Positions 24,135-33,260 of a DNA stretch of 64,000 nt are shown here, piece by piece. A model generated the notes under the pieces. The model did no database searches and was not told the origin of the DNA. It worked only from the letters and a program-made list of their open reading frames with translations. Each line of letters begins with the position of its first letter. Within the stretch, counting starts at the first letter, position 1. This stretch comes from Thermincola ferriacetica (GTDB lineage Bacteria > Bacillota > Thermincolia > Thermincolales > Thermincolaceae), in NCBI RefSeq assembly GCF_001263415.1, contig NZ_LGTE01000007.1, positions 1-64,000 on the forward strand. Reading direction: 5' to 3'. A program made the translations under genes and the position numbers.

Positions 24135-25289
24135 TTAATAATTAGCGTTGGTAGCTACGTATTCCAGCACAGCCTGGAGGTTTCTGGTGTTAACACTGTC
24201 CACTGTGATAGGTGACTTATCAAAACCAAAGAAGTACCTGCCACCCGGGGCCAAAATATCGATAAGCTCTTTAGCCTTGTCAATACACTCCTGCTCGGTC
24301 CCGGTTTTTAACAGGGAAATTGGATAGAAACCGGTAATGATATGCTTTTTGCCAAGTTTTTCTTTGACTAATTTGGGGTCACCGTACTCAAACATCATGA
24401 TGGTGTTTTCCGGCAGTTCAGCTAAATAATCAACATAACGCATCCAGTCTTGCTCTACGAATAGGAATGACTTAATGCCGGCCTCCGCTAAACCATCAAC
24501 GGTTTTCTTAAAGGTTGGCCAGTAGAATCTTTCAAAGTCCTTATCCCGAAGATAGGGTGCCATGTGCAGAGGAATAAATGTAGCCGATGTTTTTGTCGGG
24601 TTAGGCTGCATGCCCATTTTGATCATCCATGGGGTAACTGCCTCAACGGCCGCTTCCACTTTATCAGGAACCCGGCGAACATCAATGGAAATATTCTTAA
24701 AACCCCTTAACTGGTCAGCGACGAAGTCGAAAGGTGCCTCACACATGCCGCCAAAAAGGTTAACACGGGCATAGCCGTATTTCTCTATCAGTTTGTCATA
24801 TAACATGGCGGCAGCGCCCATGTCATCGTTAAAGGCGGTGAAGGCTTTGGCTAAAGTCATAGCCTTACCCACTGGGTCTTTATCAAGTTCACTGTATAAC
24901 CGGGGTAATACCTTTTCTACTATACAGTCGAAGGGTGATTCGATGAAAGCATCATAATCTTCTAAAGCCAACCCTTCAACCTCAGGATGCTGCAGGAATC
25001 CGCTGGAGCTCATGACAAAATTGCGGGCACCCAGGATCTTGTAAAAGGAAGGAAACCTGAAAGCTAGTACAGGCAGTGTATCGGAATAAAAATCCGCACA
25101 AACTTTTTCAAATATCTCCGGAAGTAGTGAGGTATCCCACTGAGCTTCCGCCAAGTCTTTTCCGGCATACTGAATAGCAAACTCGATGGGCAGATTGTGG
25201 CTAACAGGCACTCTCTTGGGAATGACACCGTCAATTATATCTTCAAACAATTTAGTCCGCTCTTGGGACAATGCGAGTTTATCGGACAT
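24135..25289 (-). CDS. UroD-fold corrinoid methyltransferase, module 2
   Basis: A 384-residue UroD-superfamily methyltransferase, roughly half identical to the module 1 enzyme, sharing PKRVPVSHN, FIPLHMAPYLRDKDFERFYWPTFK, FVEQDWMRYVDYL and FEYGDPKLVKEKLGKKHIITG. A notable change is FVEHDW in module 1 against FVEQDW here; the His/Gln lies in a probable active-site strand. The gene starts one base after the corrinoid-protein stop. Likely role: methyltransferase I for a second, related substrate. The divergence between the two enzymes, against the identity of their MtrH partners, fits different substrates feeding one acceptor. Confidence 0.8.
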   Translation of the reverse strand: MSDKLALSQERTKLFEDIIDGVIPKRVPVSHNLPIEFAIQYAGKDLAEAQWDTSLLPEIFEKVCADFYSDTLPVLAFRFPSFYKILGARNFVMSSSGFLQHPEVEGLALEDYDAFIESPFDCIVEKVLPRLYSELDKDPVGKAMTLAKAFTAFNDDMGAAAMLYDKLIEKYGYARVNLFGGMCEAPFDFVADQLRGFKNISIDVRRVPDKVEAAVEAVTPWMIKMGMQPNPTKTSATFIPLHMAPYLRDKDFERFYWPTFKKTVDGLAEAGIKSFLFVEQDWMRYVDYLAELPENTIMMFEYGDPKLVKEKLGKKHIITGFYPISLLKTGTEQECIDKAKELIDILAPGGRYFFGFDKSPITVDSVNTRNLQAVLEYVATNANY

Positions 25290-25290
25290 T

Positions 25291-25935
25291 CTATTTCACC
25301 CACTCCTGACAAATTTTTACGCCTTCAGCAGCGTTGGTTGTGAATGCATCGGCGCCAATTTGCTTGCATGCATCCTCGGTAACAGGGTTCCCCCCGATAA
25401 TTATTTTTATGTCATCACGCAGCCCTGCTGCCTGAAGCGCATCCACAGTATTCTTCATTGCATCCAGAGCAAGGGTGAGCACACCGCTCATGCCCAAGAT
25501 TTGTGGCTTAATTTCTTTTATCTTCTCTACAAACTTGCCGGCCGGAACATCTATCCCCAGGTCGTAAACTTCAAAGCCGGCCGCTTCGGCCATGCTGGCA
25601 AAGATGTTTTTACCGATGTCATGCAAGTCACCTTCAACTGTACCGAGAACTATTTTCCCAATTTTGGTGTTGCTCTCCCCACCCAAAACAGGTTTTAAGG
25701 TGTCGATGGCTGCTGTAAGTAATTCCCCGGCAAAGATCAAATCACCAACAAAGTACTCGCCTTTTTCAAATAAATCTCCCACTATGGCCATTCCCTGCTG
25801 ACACGCGTTAACTACTTTGTTTGCTTCTTCCCCACTTGGGTTAGTTCCCACAAATTCTTTCAATATCGCCAATACTTTTTCTTCGTCAAGTTCTCCTACT
25901 GCCTGAGTCAACTTTTCCAAATCCACCATAATCAT
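25291..25935 (-). CDS. Corrinoid (B12-binding) methyl carrier, module 2
   Basis: A 214-residue corrinoid protein with GDLHDIGKNIF, SGVLTLA and IIIGGNPV, as in module 1. The first 50 or so codons are nearly identical to module 1 (Ile in place of Met at residue 24), and the rest differs at several places (for example SNTKIGK against KASKIGK). Start and AAGGAGGAGAA ribosome binding site are the same as in module 1. It lies between mtrH and the UroD-fold methyltransferase gene. Confidence 0.9.
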   Translation of the reverse strand: MIMVDLEKLTQAVGELDEEKVLAILKEFVGTNPSGEEANKVVNACQQGMAIVGDLFEKGEYFVGDLIFAGELLTAAIDTLKPVLGGESNTKIGKIVLGTVEGDLHDIGKNIFASMAEAAGFEVYDLGIDVPAGKFVEKIKEIKPQILGMSGVLTLALDAMKNTVDALQAAGLRDDIKIIIGGNPVTEDACKQIGADAFTTNAAEGVKICQEWVK

Positions 25936-26938
25936 TTCTCCTCCTTTAATAGTTGTATTAGGCCGAATCTCTCTGCACTTTTCCGGTTAACTCAATTACA
26001 CCCCCTGCCCGTCATCAAACATGCTAATATTTCTTATTTTCTGACAATTTTAGTCGCTCATAAATTTCAGACAATTGCATTGCCAACTAATTTCAATTGT
26101 AATGCCAATTATTTTTCGACCACTTTAACGGGTCCAATTTTGTTTTTCCGGTATGCGTTGGCAAAGTTCCTGCAGAACCGGTCGCGTCCAAGCAACGCTT
26201 CCGTTGCCAACAGCGTCGTTAACATGTCCCTGTTACAGGGGTCCAAAATGGCTGAATCCATGCCGGCATACATTGCTATAGTTAAAAAGTGTTGATTTAT
26301 TACCTTTCTTAAAGGCATACCAAAAGAAATATTGCTTAAACCTGAGGTAACTTTTATGGTGGGGTACAATTCTTTTACAGCGGTCAGTGTCTCAATGAAG
26401 TTCAGCAGAGATTTGTTATCAGCGGAAAGGGCCATTACCAATGGGTCTATGTGGATCCTGTCGGGGGTTATGCCGTATTTTTGTGCTTTTTCTACCATAA
26501 TCTTTGTTATATCTACCCTGGTCTGAACATCTGACGGAATTCCCCTGTTGTCGCAGGTCAATGCGATAACCTGCCATTCTGTGCCCTGTATCATCGGGTA
26601 AATAACTTCGCATTTGTCGCCTTCCTCGGATACTGAGTTAATTATTCCGGGCCGCTTGGCATATGGAAAAACCTTTTCAATTGTTCTTGGATTGGGGCTG
26701 TCAATGCATAATGGTTTATCAACGGCATCCTGGACAATGTCCATCAGCCAGATCAAAGTTTCCTCTTCGATCTCCGGCGCTGTACCTGCACAGACATCGA
26801 TGTAATCGGCTCCTGCCTCGGCCTGCCTGACAGCCAGGTCCCGAATAAACTCTTCATCCTTGGCCTCTATTGCTTTTTTGACACTTGGAATGGTACCGTT
26901 AATTTTTTCCCCAATGATAATCAATTAATTCACCCCCT
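25781..26938. repeat. 1158-bp duplicated segment, copy 2
   Basis: Partner of 18968-20125, same strand, with one visible difference in 1158 bp. The identical tract runs from within the corrinoid gene to 14 bp upstream of the mtrH start. Confidence 0.9.
26109..26924 (-). CDS. MtrH-type methyl-tetrahydrofolate methyltransferase, copy 2
   Basis: The 271-residue product is identical to that at 19296-20111: IIIGEKINGT, DVCAGT, DSPNPRTIE and SGLSNISFG define the pterin-binding barrel. It opens module 2 (mtrH, corrinoid protein, UroD-fold methyltransferase, small protein, OFA transporter). The start is TTG behind GGGGGTGA. The upstream promoter and operator differ from copy 1, so the two identical enzymes can be expressed separately while the same repressor sees both. 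Confidence 0.9.
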   Translation of the reverse strand: MIIIGEKINGTIPSVKKAIEAKDEEFIRDLAVRQAEAGADYIDVCAGTAPEIEEETLIWLMDIVQDAVDKPLCIDSPNPRTIEKVFPYAKRPGIINSVSEEGDKCEVIYPMIQGTEWQVIALTCDNRGIPSDVQTRVDITKIMVEKAQKYGITPDRIHIDPLVMALSADNKSLLNFIETLTAVKELYPTIKVTSGLSNISFGMPLRKVINQHFLTIAMYAGMDSAILDPCNRDMLTTLLATEALLGRDRFCRNFANAYRKNKIGPVKVVEK

Positions 26939-26951
26939 CTTAATATATACA

Positions 26952-27001
26952 CGTATATACAGGTTTATTTTCATTTTATCACTCCCCGACGTTTTGGTCA
27001 A
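26952..27001 (-). promoter_or_regulatory. Promoter plus operator of module 2
   Basis: On the minus strand TTGACC (26996-27001), a 17-bp spacer and TAAAAT (26973-26978) precede CGTATATACA (26952-26961). A second overlapping TATATAC lies closer to the gene. The layout matches the module 1 promoter although the sequence is not copied. Confidence 0.65.
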
Positions 27002-27088
27002 TATGTCGGTTTTATTATTTTTTAGTATTATTGAATTACGCACATTGGGCATAGCACAGGCTAACAGTGCAAGTAGGTTAATACCAGC

Positions 27089-27119
27089 AAAAAAGCGCTA
27101 CCCATTTACGGGTTGCGCT
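27089..27119 (-). terminator. Intrinsic terminator of the chemoreceptor gene
   Basis: On the minus strand AGCGCAACCC, loop GTAAAT and GGGTAGCGCT (one mismatch) are followed by TTTTTT. It lies 30 bp after the chemoreceptor stop. Confidence 0.85.
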
Positions 27120-27148
27120 GTTAATTTCCTCCTGACAATTCCGATATT

Positions 27149-29338
27149 TTATACACTGAATTTAGATACCAGGCCTTGGAGTTCCTCGGCCATCCTGGCA
27201 AGCTGTTCAGATGAAGCCGAAATTTCTTCAATGGAAGCAGTCAATTCCTCTGTTGAAGCAGACACCTCTTCCGCCGCCGATGCGTTTTCTTCCGAAATTG
27301 ATGCTACATTCTGTATCGAGGAGTTCACCTGCTGTGCGGAAGCAGACATTTCTTCGGTTGCTGCAGAGTTCCCTTCGGTGATAGCCGCTACGTTATTCAC
27401 AGCCTGCGATACTTCCCTGCTTCCGGTTAATATATTGTTTATCAGCTCCATAATTTTGTGTATATTTTCTCCCGAATTTTTGACGCCATCCACTATTTCT
27501 TTCAGGGATCTTCCGGCCTCCTGAGCCAAGACTACTCCCTGTTCGACTTCCGTAGTACCCGTTTGCATTGAATCTATGGCTACTTTAGTACCCCTTTGGA
27601 TGTCTGTGATTAGCTGGGCTATCTCCTTGGTAGCTTTGCTGGACCTTTCGGCAAGTTTTCTTACCTCATCGGCAACTACCGCAAAACCTTTACCGTGTTC
27701 ACCGGCCCGTGCAGCCTCAATCGCGGCATTCAATGCCAGTAGATTTGTCTGTTCAGCAATGTCATCAATAACCTGGATAATTTCCCCTATTTTCTGTGAG
27801 TGTTCACCCAGGTCGTGAATCCTGTTGGCAGTCGCAAAGACTGCTTCTTTAACCTTCAGCATACCGTCAACGGTTTTTTCGACAGCTTTGCCTCCGTTTT
27901 CGGCTACCAGTCCATTCTGTTCGGCCACTTGTCTGATGTTTTCCATACTTTCAGCCATAACAGCTATCTTTTCAACCATTTCGTTTACCATGTCGGTCGT
28001 AGTAACAACGTTTTTACTCTGTTCGCCCGCCCCCGCAGCAACCTGTTGGATTGACTGAACCATCTGGTCCATAACCTGTACAATCTCAGTAACACTCTGG
28101 GCTTGGTTCGCAGATCCTTTGGCAACCTGCTCAATTGTCTGGGCCACCTGCTGAGTGGCTTTGGTAGCTTCTTTGGCATTAGAAGAAAGCTCCTTACTGG
28201 TCATGCTCACCTTGGCTGCCATCTCAGCGGCATGTCTGATCAACCCATTAGTCTGAGCTTGCATTTTATTAAAGGCATGCACAAGACCGCCAAGCTCATC
28301 CTGGCGCTGTATCTCCAAATGGTACGTTAGGTCCCCTTTAGCAGTCCGCTCCATTGCCTCAAGCAGCTTTTTAATCGGCCCAGTCAAGTTTCTGGCAATA
28401 ATTATGGCTGCACCCAAAGCGAGTAACAGGGCTATACCACCAATCACAAAAAATTGCACACGCACTTGGTTAATTTGAGCCAAAACTTCCCCGGACTCTA
28501 TTACTGAAGCTAAAACCCAGTCAGTATTAGGCACTTGCCGGAAAACAATTATTTTTTCTACACCGTTTAAGGTATAAGAACCGCTCCCCTGTACCTCTTC
28601 ACGCATCCTCTGGCTGATCCTGGCCAAGTCAGGTCCCTGCTCGTCCAGATCCTGTTTCATAACCACGGAGGAGTCCGGATGAGCAAGAATTAATCCCTGT
28701 TTGTTGGCAACATATGTAAAACCGGTTTGGCCGATTTTAGTTTCCGTGATCGGCTTTGTCAGCGTATTGAAATCGATGGAAACACCCGCAACACCAATTG
28801 TTTCACTGCCGTTTTTGATTGGCGCTCCGATAACAAAAACGGGCCTGCCGGTAACCGGAGAAATACTTACTTCGCCCAAAGTTAATTTGCCCTCAATTGC
28901 TCCCTTATAGTACTTCTTTTTTCGCAAATCTACCCCAACAGACTTTCCGCCAATCCCGTCAGCCAAGGACCGGCCATTTTTACCGGCAATAAAAACGTTT
29001 TCATATAAGCCGTTGCTTTTTTGATAAATGTTCTTTAGATGACTACTGAGCTCCGCTGTATTTTTAAGAATTTGGCCGGCATTGGCAGCAGCAACATATT
29101 CCCGTACCATAGGTAAACCGGCAATCAATTCATCGGTTTGTGCGCTGTTTTTAATGATTACTTCAAAAGTATTGACTTTTTCCTTTACCACCGTATCGAG
29201 CAATTCATTCTCTTTTTGCCCAATAATTTGTGCCGATCTGTAGTAAGAATTTACGCTAATACCTAATGTAACCACCATAACGAGAACAAACATGTAAAAA
29301 AACAATTTTGTGAATAGATTTAACTTAATCTTTGGCAT
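27149..29338 (-). CDS. Methyl-accepting chemotaxis protein, Cache type
   Basis: A 729-residue chemoreceptor. It has a first membrane segment (about residues 12-33), an extracellular double-Cache-like sensor (about 35-285, with [17 protein letters not shown] and a [11 protein letters not shown] strand), a second segment near 290-312, a HAMP domain and a long coiled-coil signalling domain whose hairpin tip is [19 protein letters not shown] near 555. It should pass ligand information to CheA. It follows the receiver gene on the same strand after 48 bp. The operator upstream of that pair suggests that it tracks the same substrate as the methyltransferases; the ligand is not known. Confidence 0.9.
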   Translation of the reverse strand: MPKIKLNLFTKLFFYMFVLVMVVTLGISVNSYYRSAQIIGQKENELLDTVVKEKVNTFEVIIKNSAQTDELIAGLPMVREYVAAANAGQILKNTAELSSHLKNIYQKSNGLYENVFIAGKNGRSLADGIGGKSVGVDLRKKKYYKGAIEGKLTLGEVSISPVTGRPVFVIGAPIKNGSETIGVAGVSIDFNTLTKPITETKIGQTGFTYVANKQGLILAHPDSSVVMKQDLDEQGPDLARISQRMREEVQGSGSYTLNGVEKIIVFRQVPNTDWVLASVIESGEVLAQINQVRVQFFVIGGIALLLALGAAIIIARNLTGPIKKLLEAMERTAKGDLTYHLEIQRQDELGGLVHAFNKMQAQTNGLIRHAAEMAAKVSMTSKELSSNAKEATKATQQVAQTIEQVAKGSANQAQSVTEIVQVMDQMVQSIQQVAAGAGEQSKNVVTTTDMVNEMVEKIAVMAESMENIRQVAEQNGLVAENGGKAVEKTVDGMLKVKEAVFATANRIHDLGEHSQKIGEIIQVIDDIAEQTNLLALNAAIEAARAGEHGKGFAVVADEVRKLAERSSKATKEIAQLITDIQRGTKVAIDSMQTGTTEVEQGVVLAQEAGRSLKEIVDGVKNSGENIHKIMELINNILTGSREVSQAVNNVAAITEGNSAATEEMSASAQQVNSSIQNVASISEENASAAEEVSASTEELTASIEEISASSEQLARMAEELQGLVSKFSV

Positions 29339-29386
29339 ACAGCCGCCCCCTTTGACAATTTAACTAATCATTTGGCCCGGTTGTTT

Positions 29387-29791
29387 TTAAGAACAGTTTT
29401 CCACTAGTCCAAATCTATGGATCTTTTCCAGAAGCTTCTCTTCATCGATTGGTTTGGTTATCCAACCATCGCAGCCCTCCTTGAAGGTATCCAATACGGA
29501 GCTGTGCCGGTGCGGAGAACTTAAAACTAATATTTTGGATTTTGGTGACCCCGGTTTCCCGCCGCTTTCTTCGAGAAGCCTGATGTTTTTTACTAATTGA
29601 GTTACATCCATGTCAAATAGATTATTATCAACGATGATAAGTTGATAAGGTCGGTCCCGCCCTAATGTTAATTTGACGTAATTAATTGCTTGCCGACCAC
29701 TAACAGCAATTTTGCAGTTGGCAAATTTGCTAAGGGTTAACTGTAGAAAGCGTCTGCTAAAAAAATCTTCTCCGATTATTAGTACCTCCAT
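29387..29791 (-). CDS. Stand-alone response-regulator receiver domain
   Basis: A 134-residue CheY-like receiver with no output domain. The probable phospho-acceptor Asp is in LIIVDNNLFDMD (about residue 54); the acidic pair is in IIGEDFF, the switch Ser in ILVLSS, and the conserved Lys in ITKPID. I chose ATG 29791, with AAAGGAG 9 bp upstream, over the TTG at 29800, which overlaps the ribosome binding site. It leads the two-gene unit with the chemoreceptor, behind an operator-bearing promoter. It may link the receptor to a kinase or to motility; no cognate CheA is in the window. Confidence 0.8.
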   Translation of the reverse strand: MEVLIIGEDFFSRRFLQLTLSKFANCKIAVSGRQAINYVKLTLGRDRPYQLIIVDNNLFDMDVTQLVKNIRLLEESGGKPGSPKSKILVLSSPHRHSSVLDTFKEGCDGWITKPIDEEKLLEKIHRFGLVENCS

Positions 29792-29926
29792 CACAAGCAA
29801 CTCCTTTGTGAATTAAATCTCTGCTTGTACCATGGACTCATAATATTCAGAATATTTGCCGCTAGATTTAATTTAATCTTTGGTATACCTCTGCCCCTTT
29901 TAAATAATTTTGAGCCAGGAAATACT

Positions 29927-29969
29927 TGTATATACAGGAATATTATATCACATGGAAATAATAATGCAA
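29927..29969 (-). promoter_or_regulatory. Promoter plus operator of the receiver-chemoreceptor pair
   Basis: On the minus strand TTGCAT (29964-29969), a 16-bp spacer and a perfect TATAAT (29942-29947) are followed five bases later by TGTATATACA (29927-29936). The rest of the 29792-30127 gap shows no gene. Confidence 0.7.
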
Positions 29970-30127
29970 AGAGGTTAGAGTAATTTTCTTATTGAAATTT
30001 TACAATAATCTCCACCACTTCAGGATGACTGCCTATTCTTAACGGTGGCCCCTCCTCTGTTGACACGTAATCTGCCTTCCGAAAAACGGAGGCATAAACA
30101 GTTGTTATAAAATATTCTGTATCTAAG

Positions 30128-30154
30128 AAAAAAGCCTCCCCAAATGGGGAGGCT
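30128..30154 (-). terminator. Intrinsic terminator of the TolC-MacAB operon
   Basis: AGCCTCCCC, loop ATTT and GGGGAGGCT followed by TTTTTT on the minus strand, about 30 bp after the TolC-like gene stop. Confidence 0.9.
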
Positions 30155-30182
30155 CACCGCTACAGGAAAATCAGACTGACAG

Positions 30183-31358
30183 TTATTCAGAAACCAGAGT
30201 CACTGTTTTGAGCTGGTTTTTGGCCAGTGAATAATTATACACCGCTTCGACATATTTTGCTTCTGCATCTGCCAGATCCACCGTAGCCCCCAAAACATTA
30301 TCGTAGGTACCAACTCCAATTTGGTAGCGCTTTTGAGCCAGACTATAGTTATCTTTGGCCTGGTCCAGATTCCGGGCCGTGATGGTTACAACCTCATCGG
30401 CTTTCTGCACCTGAAACAGAGTGGATATCACATCGGCCCTGATACTCTGCTCCTGCTGCAGCACGTCGAGTTTTGCTTTTTCCAGTTCTATTTTATTCTT
30501 CCTTGCCATAAAGGTGTTGGGTGCCTGGTAACCAACAACCAGGTCATAGTTTAACTGGGCAATAGTCTGTGTATTTCTGGCCTTTTGCATGTCCAACCTG
30601 GTTTCCAGAGCCTGTTTGGTCAATTCTTCCACAGAGGGCAGGGTTACTTTTTCATACTTCAGGACCTGAGCCGGTTTTATGTCAGTGTTTACATCCAAAC
30701 CAAGGGCTTTGTTCAAAGCCACCTGGGCATTTTTATAATCCCTCTGGGCATTGGCCAAATCAGCCTGAGCGCTGGCCAGATTGATCTCTGCCCGGTTTAC
30801 ATCTGTTTTGATGGCAGAACCTGCCCTGAACTTTTTCTGGACCAGGGCTAACTGTTCCTGGGCCCTCTTCACTGATGCTTCCCTGACTTTTACCATGTTG
30901 TCGGCCTTCAGGACATCGTAGTAGTACCCTTCAACGAGAATTTTAGTTTGTTCCCTGGCAATCTCGTAGGCCTGTTTGGCTATATCCTCGGCTAAGGCTT
31001 TCTGTTTTGTGGAAACATATTTTGTCTGGGCATCCTGCAAGGTGTTTACGGAATCTCCATCTATTTCGTCTGCATTATAATAGGCCTGGTCAGCGTCAAT
31101 AATGGCGCTGTCATAATCCAAAGCGGCCTTTTTCAGGTCAATATTATTCTCCAGGGCCAGTTCATAGGCTTCCTCCAGAGTCAAAGTCTTGGCCGACGCT
31201 TTTGCTGAACCTGTACCGGAACCGCCCGTTTCCTGTTGGGCATTTGTTGCCCCCTGAGCCAAACCGGTTGTTTCCGCCAGAGACGAATTTACAGCCCCGA
31301 ACAAAAGAAGCGCAACAACACATAACAAACCCAATTTCAAACCCCATTTTCTGGACAA
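30183..31358 (-). CDS. TolC-family efflux protein
   Basis: A 391-residue secreted protein: signal peptide (about residues 1-28, cut near SSLAE), then two outer-membrane-efflux-protein repeats rich in long helices (ALENNIDLKKAALDYDSA and the later ARNTQTIAQLNYDLVVGYQ). TolC proteins form trans-periplasmic channels in diderm bacteria. Here the host seems to be of a spore-forming Firmicute line, where the role of such a protein is unclear; it may be a cell-wall-spanning partner. It is last of four genes with the adaptor and ABC exporter. The start is a TTG behind GGGGG. Confidence 0.8.
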   Translation of the reverse strand: MSRKWGLKLGLLCVVALLLFGAVNSSLAETTGLAQGATNAQQETGGSGTGSAKASAKTLTLEEAYELALENNIDLKKAALDYDSAIIDADQAYYNADEIDGDSVNTLQDAQTKYVSTKQKALAEDIAKQAYEIAREQTKILVEGYYYDVLKADNMVKVREASVKRAQEQLALVQKKFRAGSAIKTDVNRAEINLASAQADLANAQRDYKNAQVALNKALGLDVNTDIKPAQVLKYEKVTLPSVEELTKQALETRLDMQKARNTQTIAQLNYDLVVGYQAPNTFMARKNKIELEKAKLDVLQQEQSIRADVISTLFQVQKADEVVTITARNLDQAKDNYSLAQKRYQIGVGTYDNVLGATVDLADAEAKYVEAVYNYSLAKNQLKTVTLVSE

Positions 31359-31382
31359 GCGAATACCCCCTTATTTCGTCAG

Positions 31383-32552
31383 TTACTCAAAGCGCAAGGC
31401 ATCAATCGGTTTCAGGCGGGATGCTTTGTTGGCCGGGAACAAGCCAAAAAAGATTCCCACCAGCACGGAAAAAGAAAAAGCCAGCAACGCCACGCCCGGG
31501 GATACGGTCATGGTCATATTCATGATTGTGCCTATTGCTTTGGAGCCCAACATACCCACAATTATGCCCAATATGCCGCCCATACTGCTGACAACTACCG
31601 CTTCCACCAGGAACTGGCGTAAAATATCCCTGCGTTTGGCCCCTATGGCCTTTCTGATGCCGATTTCCCTGGTTCTTTCGGTAACAGATACCAACATGAT
31701 ATTCATAATACCAATACCGCCAACCAGCAAGGATACTCCCGCTATTCCGCCCAGCATCAGAGTCATGGTTCCCGTTACCTGGTTCACTGTTGATAACATT
31801 TCCGCCTGGTTAAAAACCCGGTAATTGTCCTCATCCTTAAACTTTCTTAACAAAGCTGCTTCTACCTGTCTGACAACAATATCCACATCCTCTTTCGATT
31901 TAGCCTGCAAGGAAACAGAACTGATCTGCGGGTTGGCCAAAAGGCGCATGGCGGTTGTAATTGGGATGATAACTTTGTCATCATTGGACCCACCCATGCT
32001 GCTCCCTTTCTCTTCCAATAAGCCAACCACCTTGAATTTCACGCCGTTAATTTTTACTTCCTGGCCTATAGGATTGCCAAAACCAAAGAGCTCCCGGCTG
32101 ACTTCGCTGCCCAACAGAACTACTTTTTGCCGGTATTCAATATCAACCGGGAGAAGAAACCGGCCGGCACTGGTCTTTTGATTACGCACCGTAGCGTATT
32201 GCTCGTTGGTGCCTTCCAGGGAGGTATCTACTTTTTTTGTCCCATACTTTACCGTTACACTGCTGGATATGGTCGGGGCTATTCCGCTTACTCCCGGCCG
32301 ATCCCCCAACTTCAGGGCTTCCTGATAACTCAAACCACTAACCTCTCCCCGACCTCTAATGTTAACTGATATCAGGTTGGAGCCCAGGCTTTCAATTTGT
32401 CCGGTCACCTGTTTAGCTGACCCCTGGCCGACAGAAACCAGGATAATTACGGCGGAAACACCGATAATCACTCCCAGCATAGTCAGGAACGACCGCATTT
32501 TATTAGCTCTGATCCCTGCTATGGCCAGCTTCACCGCCTGACTGAAATTCAT
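31383..32552 (-). CDS. MacB-type ABC permease
   Basis: A 389-residue permease of the MacB/FtsX type, with an N-terminal membrane helix (about 20-42), a large extracytoplasmic domain (about 45-270) and three C-terminal helices (about 275-380). Typical blocks are MLGVIIGVSAVI, EIGIRKAIGAKRRDI and LFPANKASRLKPIDAL near the end. Such exporters use mechanotransmission to push substrates through an adaptor and channel. It starts directly after the ATPase stop. Substrates range from macrolides to peptides and lipoproteins; none can be named here. Confidence 0.9.
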   Translation of the reverse strand: MNFSQAVKLAIAGIRANKMRSFLTMLGVIIGVSAVIILVSVGQGSAKQVTGQIESLGSNLISVNIRGRGEVSGLSYQEALKLGDRPGVSGIAPTISSSVTVKYGTKKVDTSLEGTNEQYATVRNQKTSAGRFLLPVDIEYRQKVVLLGSEVSRELFGFGNPIGQEVKINGVKFKVVGLLEEKGSSMGGSNDDKVIIPITTAMRLLANPQISSVSLQAKSKEDVDIVVRQVEAALLRKFKDEDNYRVFNQAEMLSTVNQVTGTMTLMLGGIAGVSLLVGGIGIMNIMLVSVTERTREIGIRKAIGAKRRDILRQFLVEAVVVSSMGGILGIIVGMLGSKAIGTIMNMTMTVSPGVALLAFSFSVLVGIFFGLFPANKASRLKPIDALRFE

Positions 32553-33233
32553 CTAATCACCCGCTTTCGTATCGCTGACAATCATACCGTCCTGAATGCG
32601 CACAATGCGCTGGGCCTGCCTGGCTATATCCAGGTCATGAGTAATAAGTACAACAGTATGACCAAGCTGATTCAGTTGATGCAGCAACTGAATCACTTCC
32701 TTTCCCGATTTCGAGTCCAGAGCACCTGTAGGTTCATCAGCCAGAATGATAGGGGGCTCCCCGGCCAGGGCCCTGGCAATAGCCACCCTTTGCTGCTGCC
32801 CGCCGGAAAGTTGGGACGGCAGATGGTCCATCCGGTCTTCCAGGCCTACCAGTTTGAGAAACCTCACTGCCTTTTCCCTGCGCTCGGCGGCACTGGTACC
32901 ACGGTATATCAGGGGGAGTTCCACATTTTCCAAAGCAGTCAGTTTACTGAGCAGATTAAAGGCCTGGAATACAAAGCCAACTTTTAAGTTGCGGATCTCG
33001 GCCAGTTCATCGTCACTTAAACGGTCAGTGGGGTGATTGTCTATTATTACTGACCCGGAAGTAGGGGTGTCAAGGCAACCGATCATATTCATTAAAGTTG
33101 ATTTCCCTGATCCCGATGGCCCGATAATGGCCACAAATTCCTTAGGACGGATGTGGAGAGATATGTCTTTGAGGACCTGCAAAGGAGTACTGCCGGTTTG
33201 ATATATTTTGGACAGATTTTCAATCCTTATCAT
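32553..33233 (-). CDS. MacB/LolD-type ABC ATPase
   Basis: A 226-residue ATPase with Walker [11 protein letters not shown] (about residues 39-48), VFQAFNLL, signature LSGGQQQR, Walker [13 protein letters not shown] and ITHDL switch. The long [21 protein letters not shown] segment is typical of the MacB/LolD clade. It energises the permease encoded immediately downstream. Confidence 0.9.
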   Translation of the reverse strand: MIRIENLSKIYQTGSTPLQVLKDISLHIRPKEFVAIIGPSGSGKSTLMNMIGCLDTPTSGSVIIDNHPTDRLSDDELAEIRNLKVGFVFQAFNLLSKLTALENVELPLIYRGTSAAERREKAVRFLKLVGLEDRMDHLPSQLSGGQQQRVAIARALAGEPPIILADEPTGALDSKSGKEVIQLLHQLNQLGHTVVLITHDLDIARQAQRIVRIQDGMIVSDTKAGD

Positions 33234-33260
33234 GTTATCCTTCCCCTTCCGGTGTCTGGA

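Noticed and set aside
18968-26938. Composite transposon bounded by the 1158-bp repeats
   Set aside because: The repeats contain metabolic genes, not a transposase, and lack terminal inverted repeats; duplication or gene conversion explains them.
8933-29800. Pyrrolysine-type MttB or MtaB methyltransferase system
   Set aside because: No long trimethylamine-type or methanol-type methyltransferase gene and no in-frame UAG readthrough is visible; the methyltransferases here are of the UroD fold.
9620-29990. Cobalamin riboswitch upstream of the corrinoid genes
   Set aside because: I looked for the B12-box pattern in the leaders and did not see it; control seems to rest on the operator sites.
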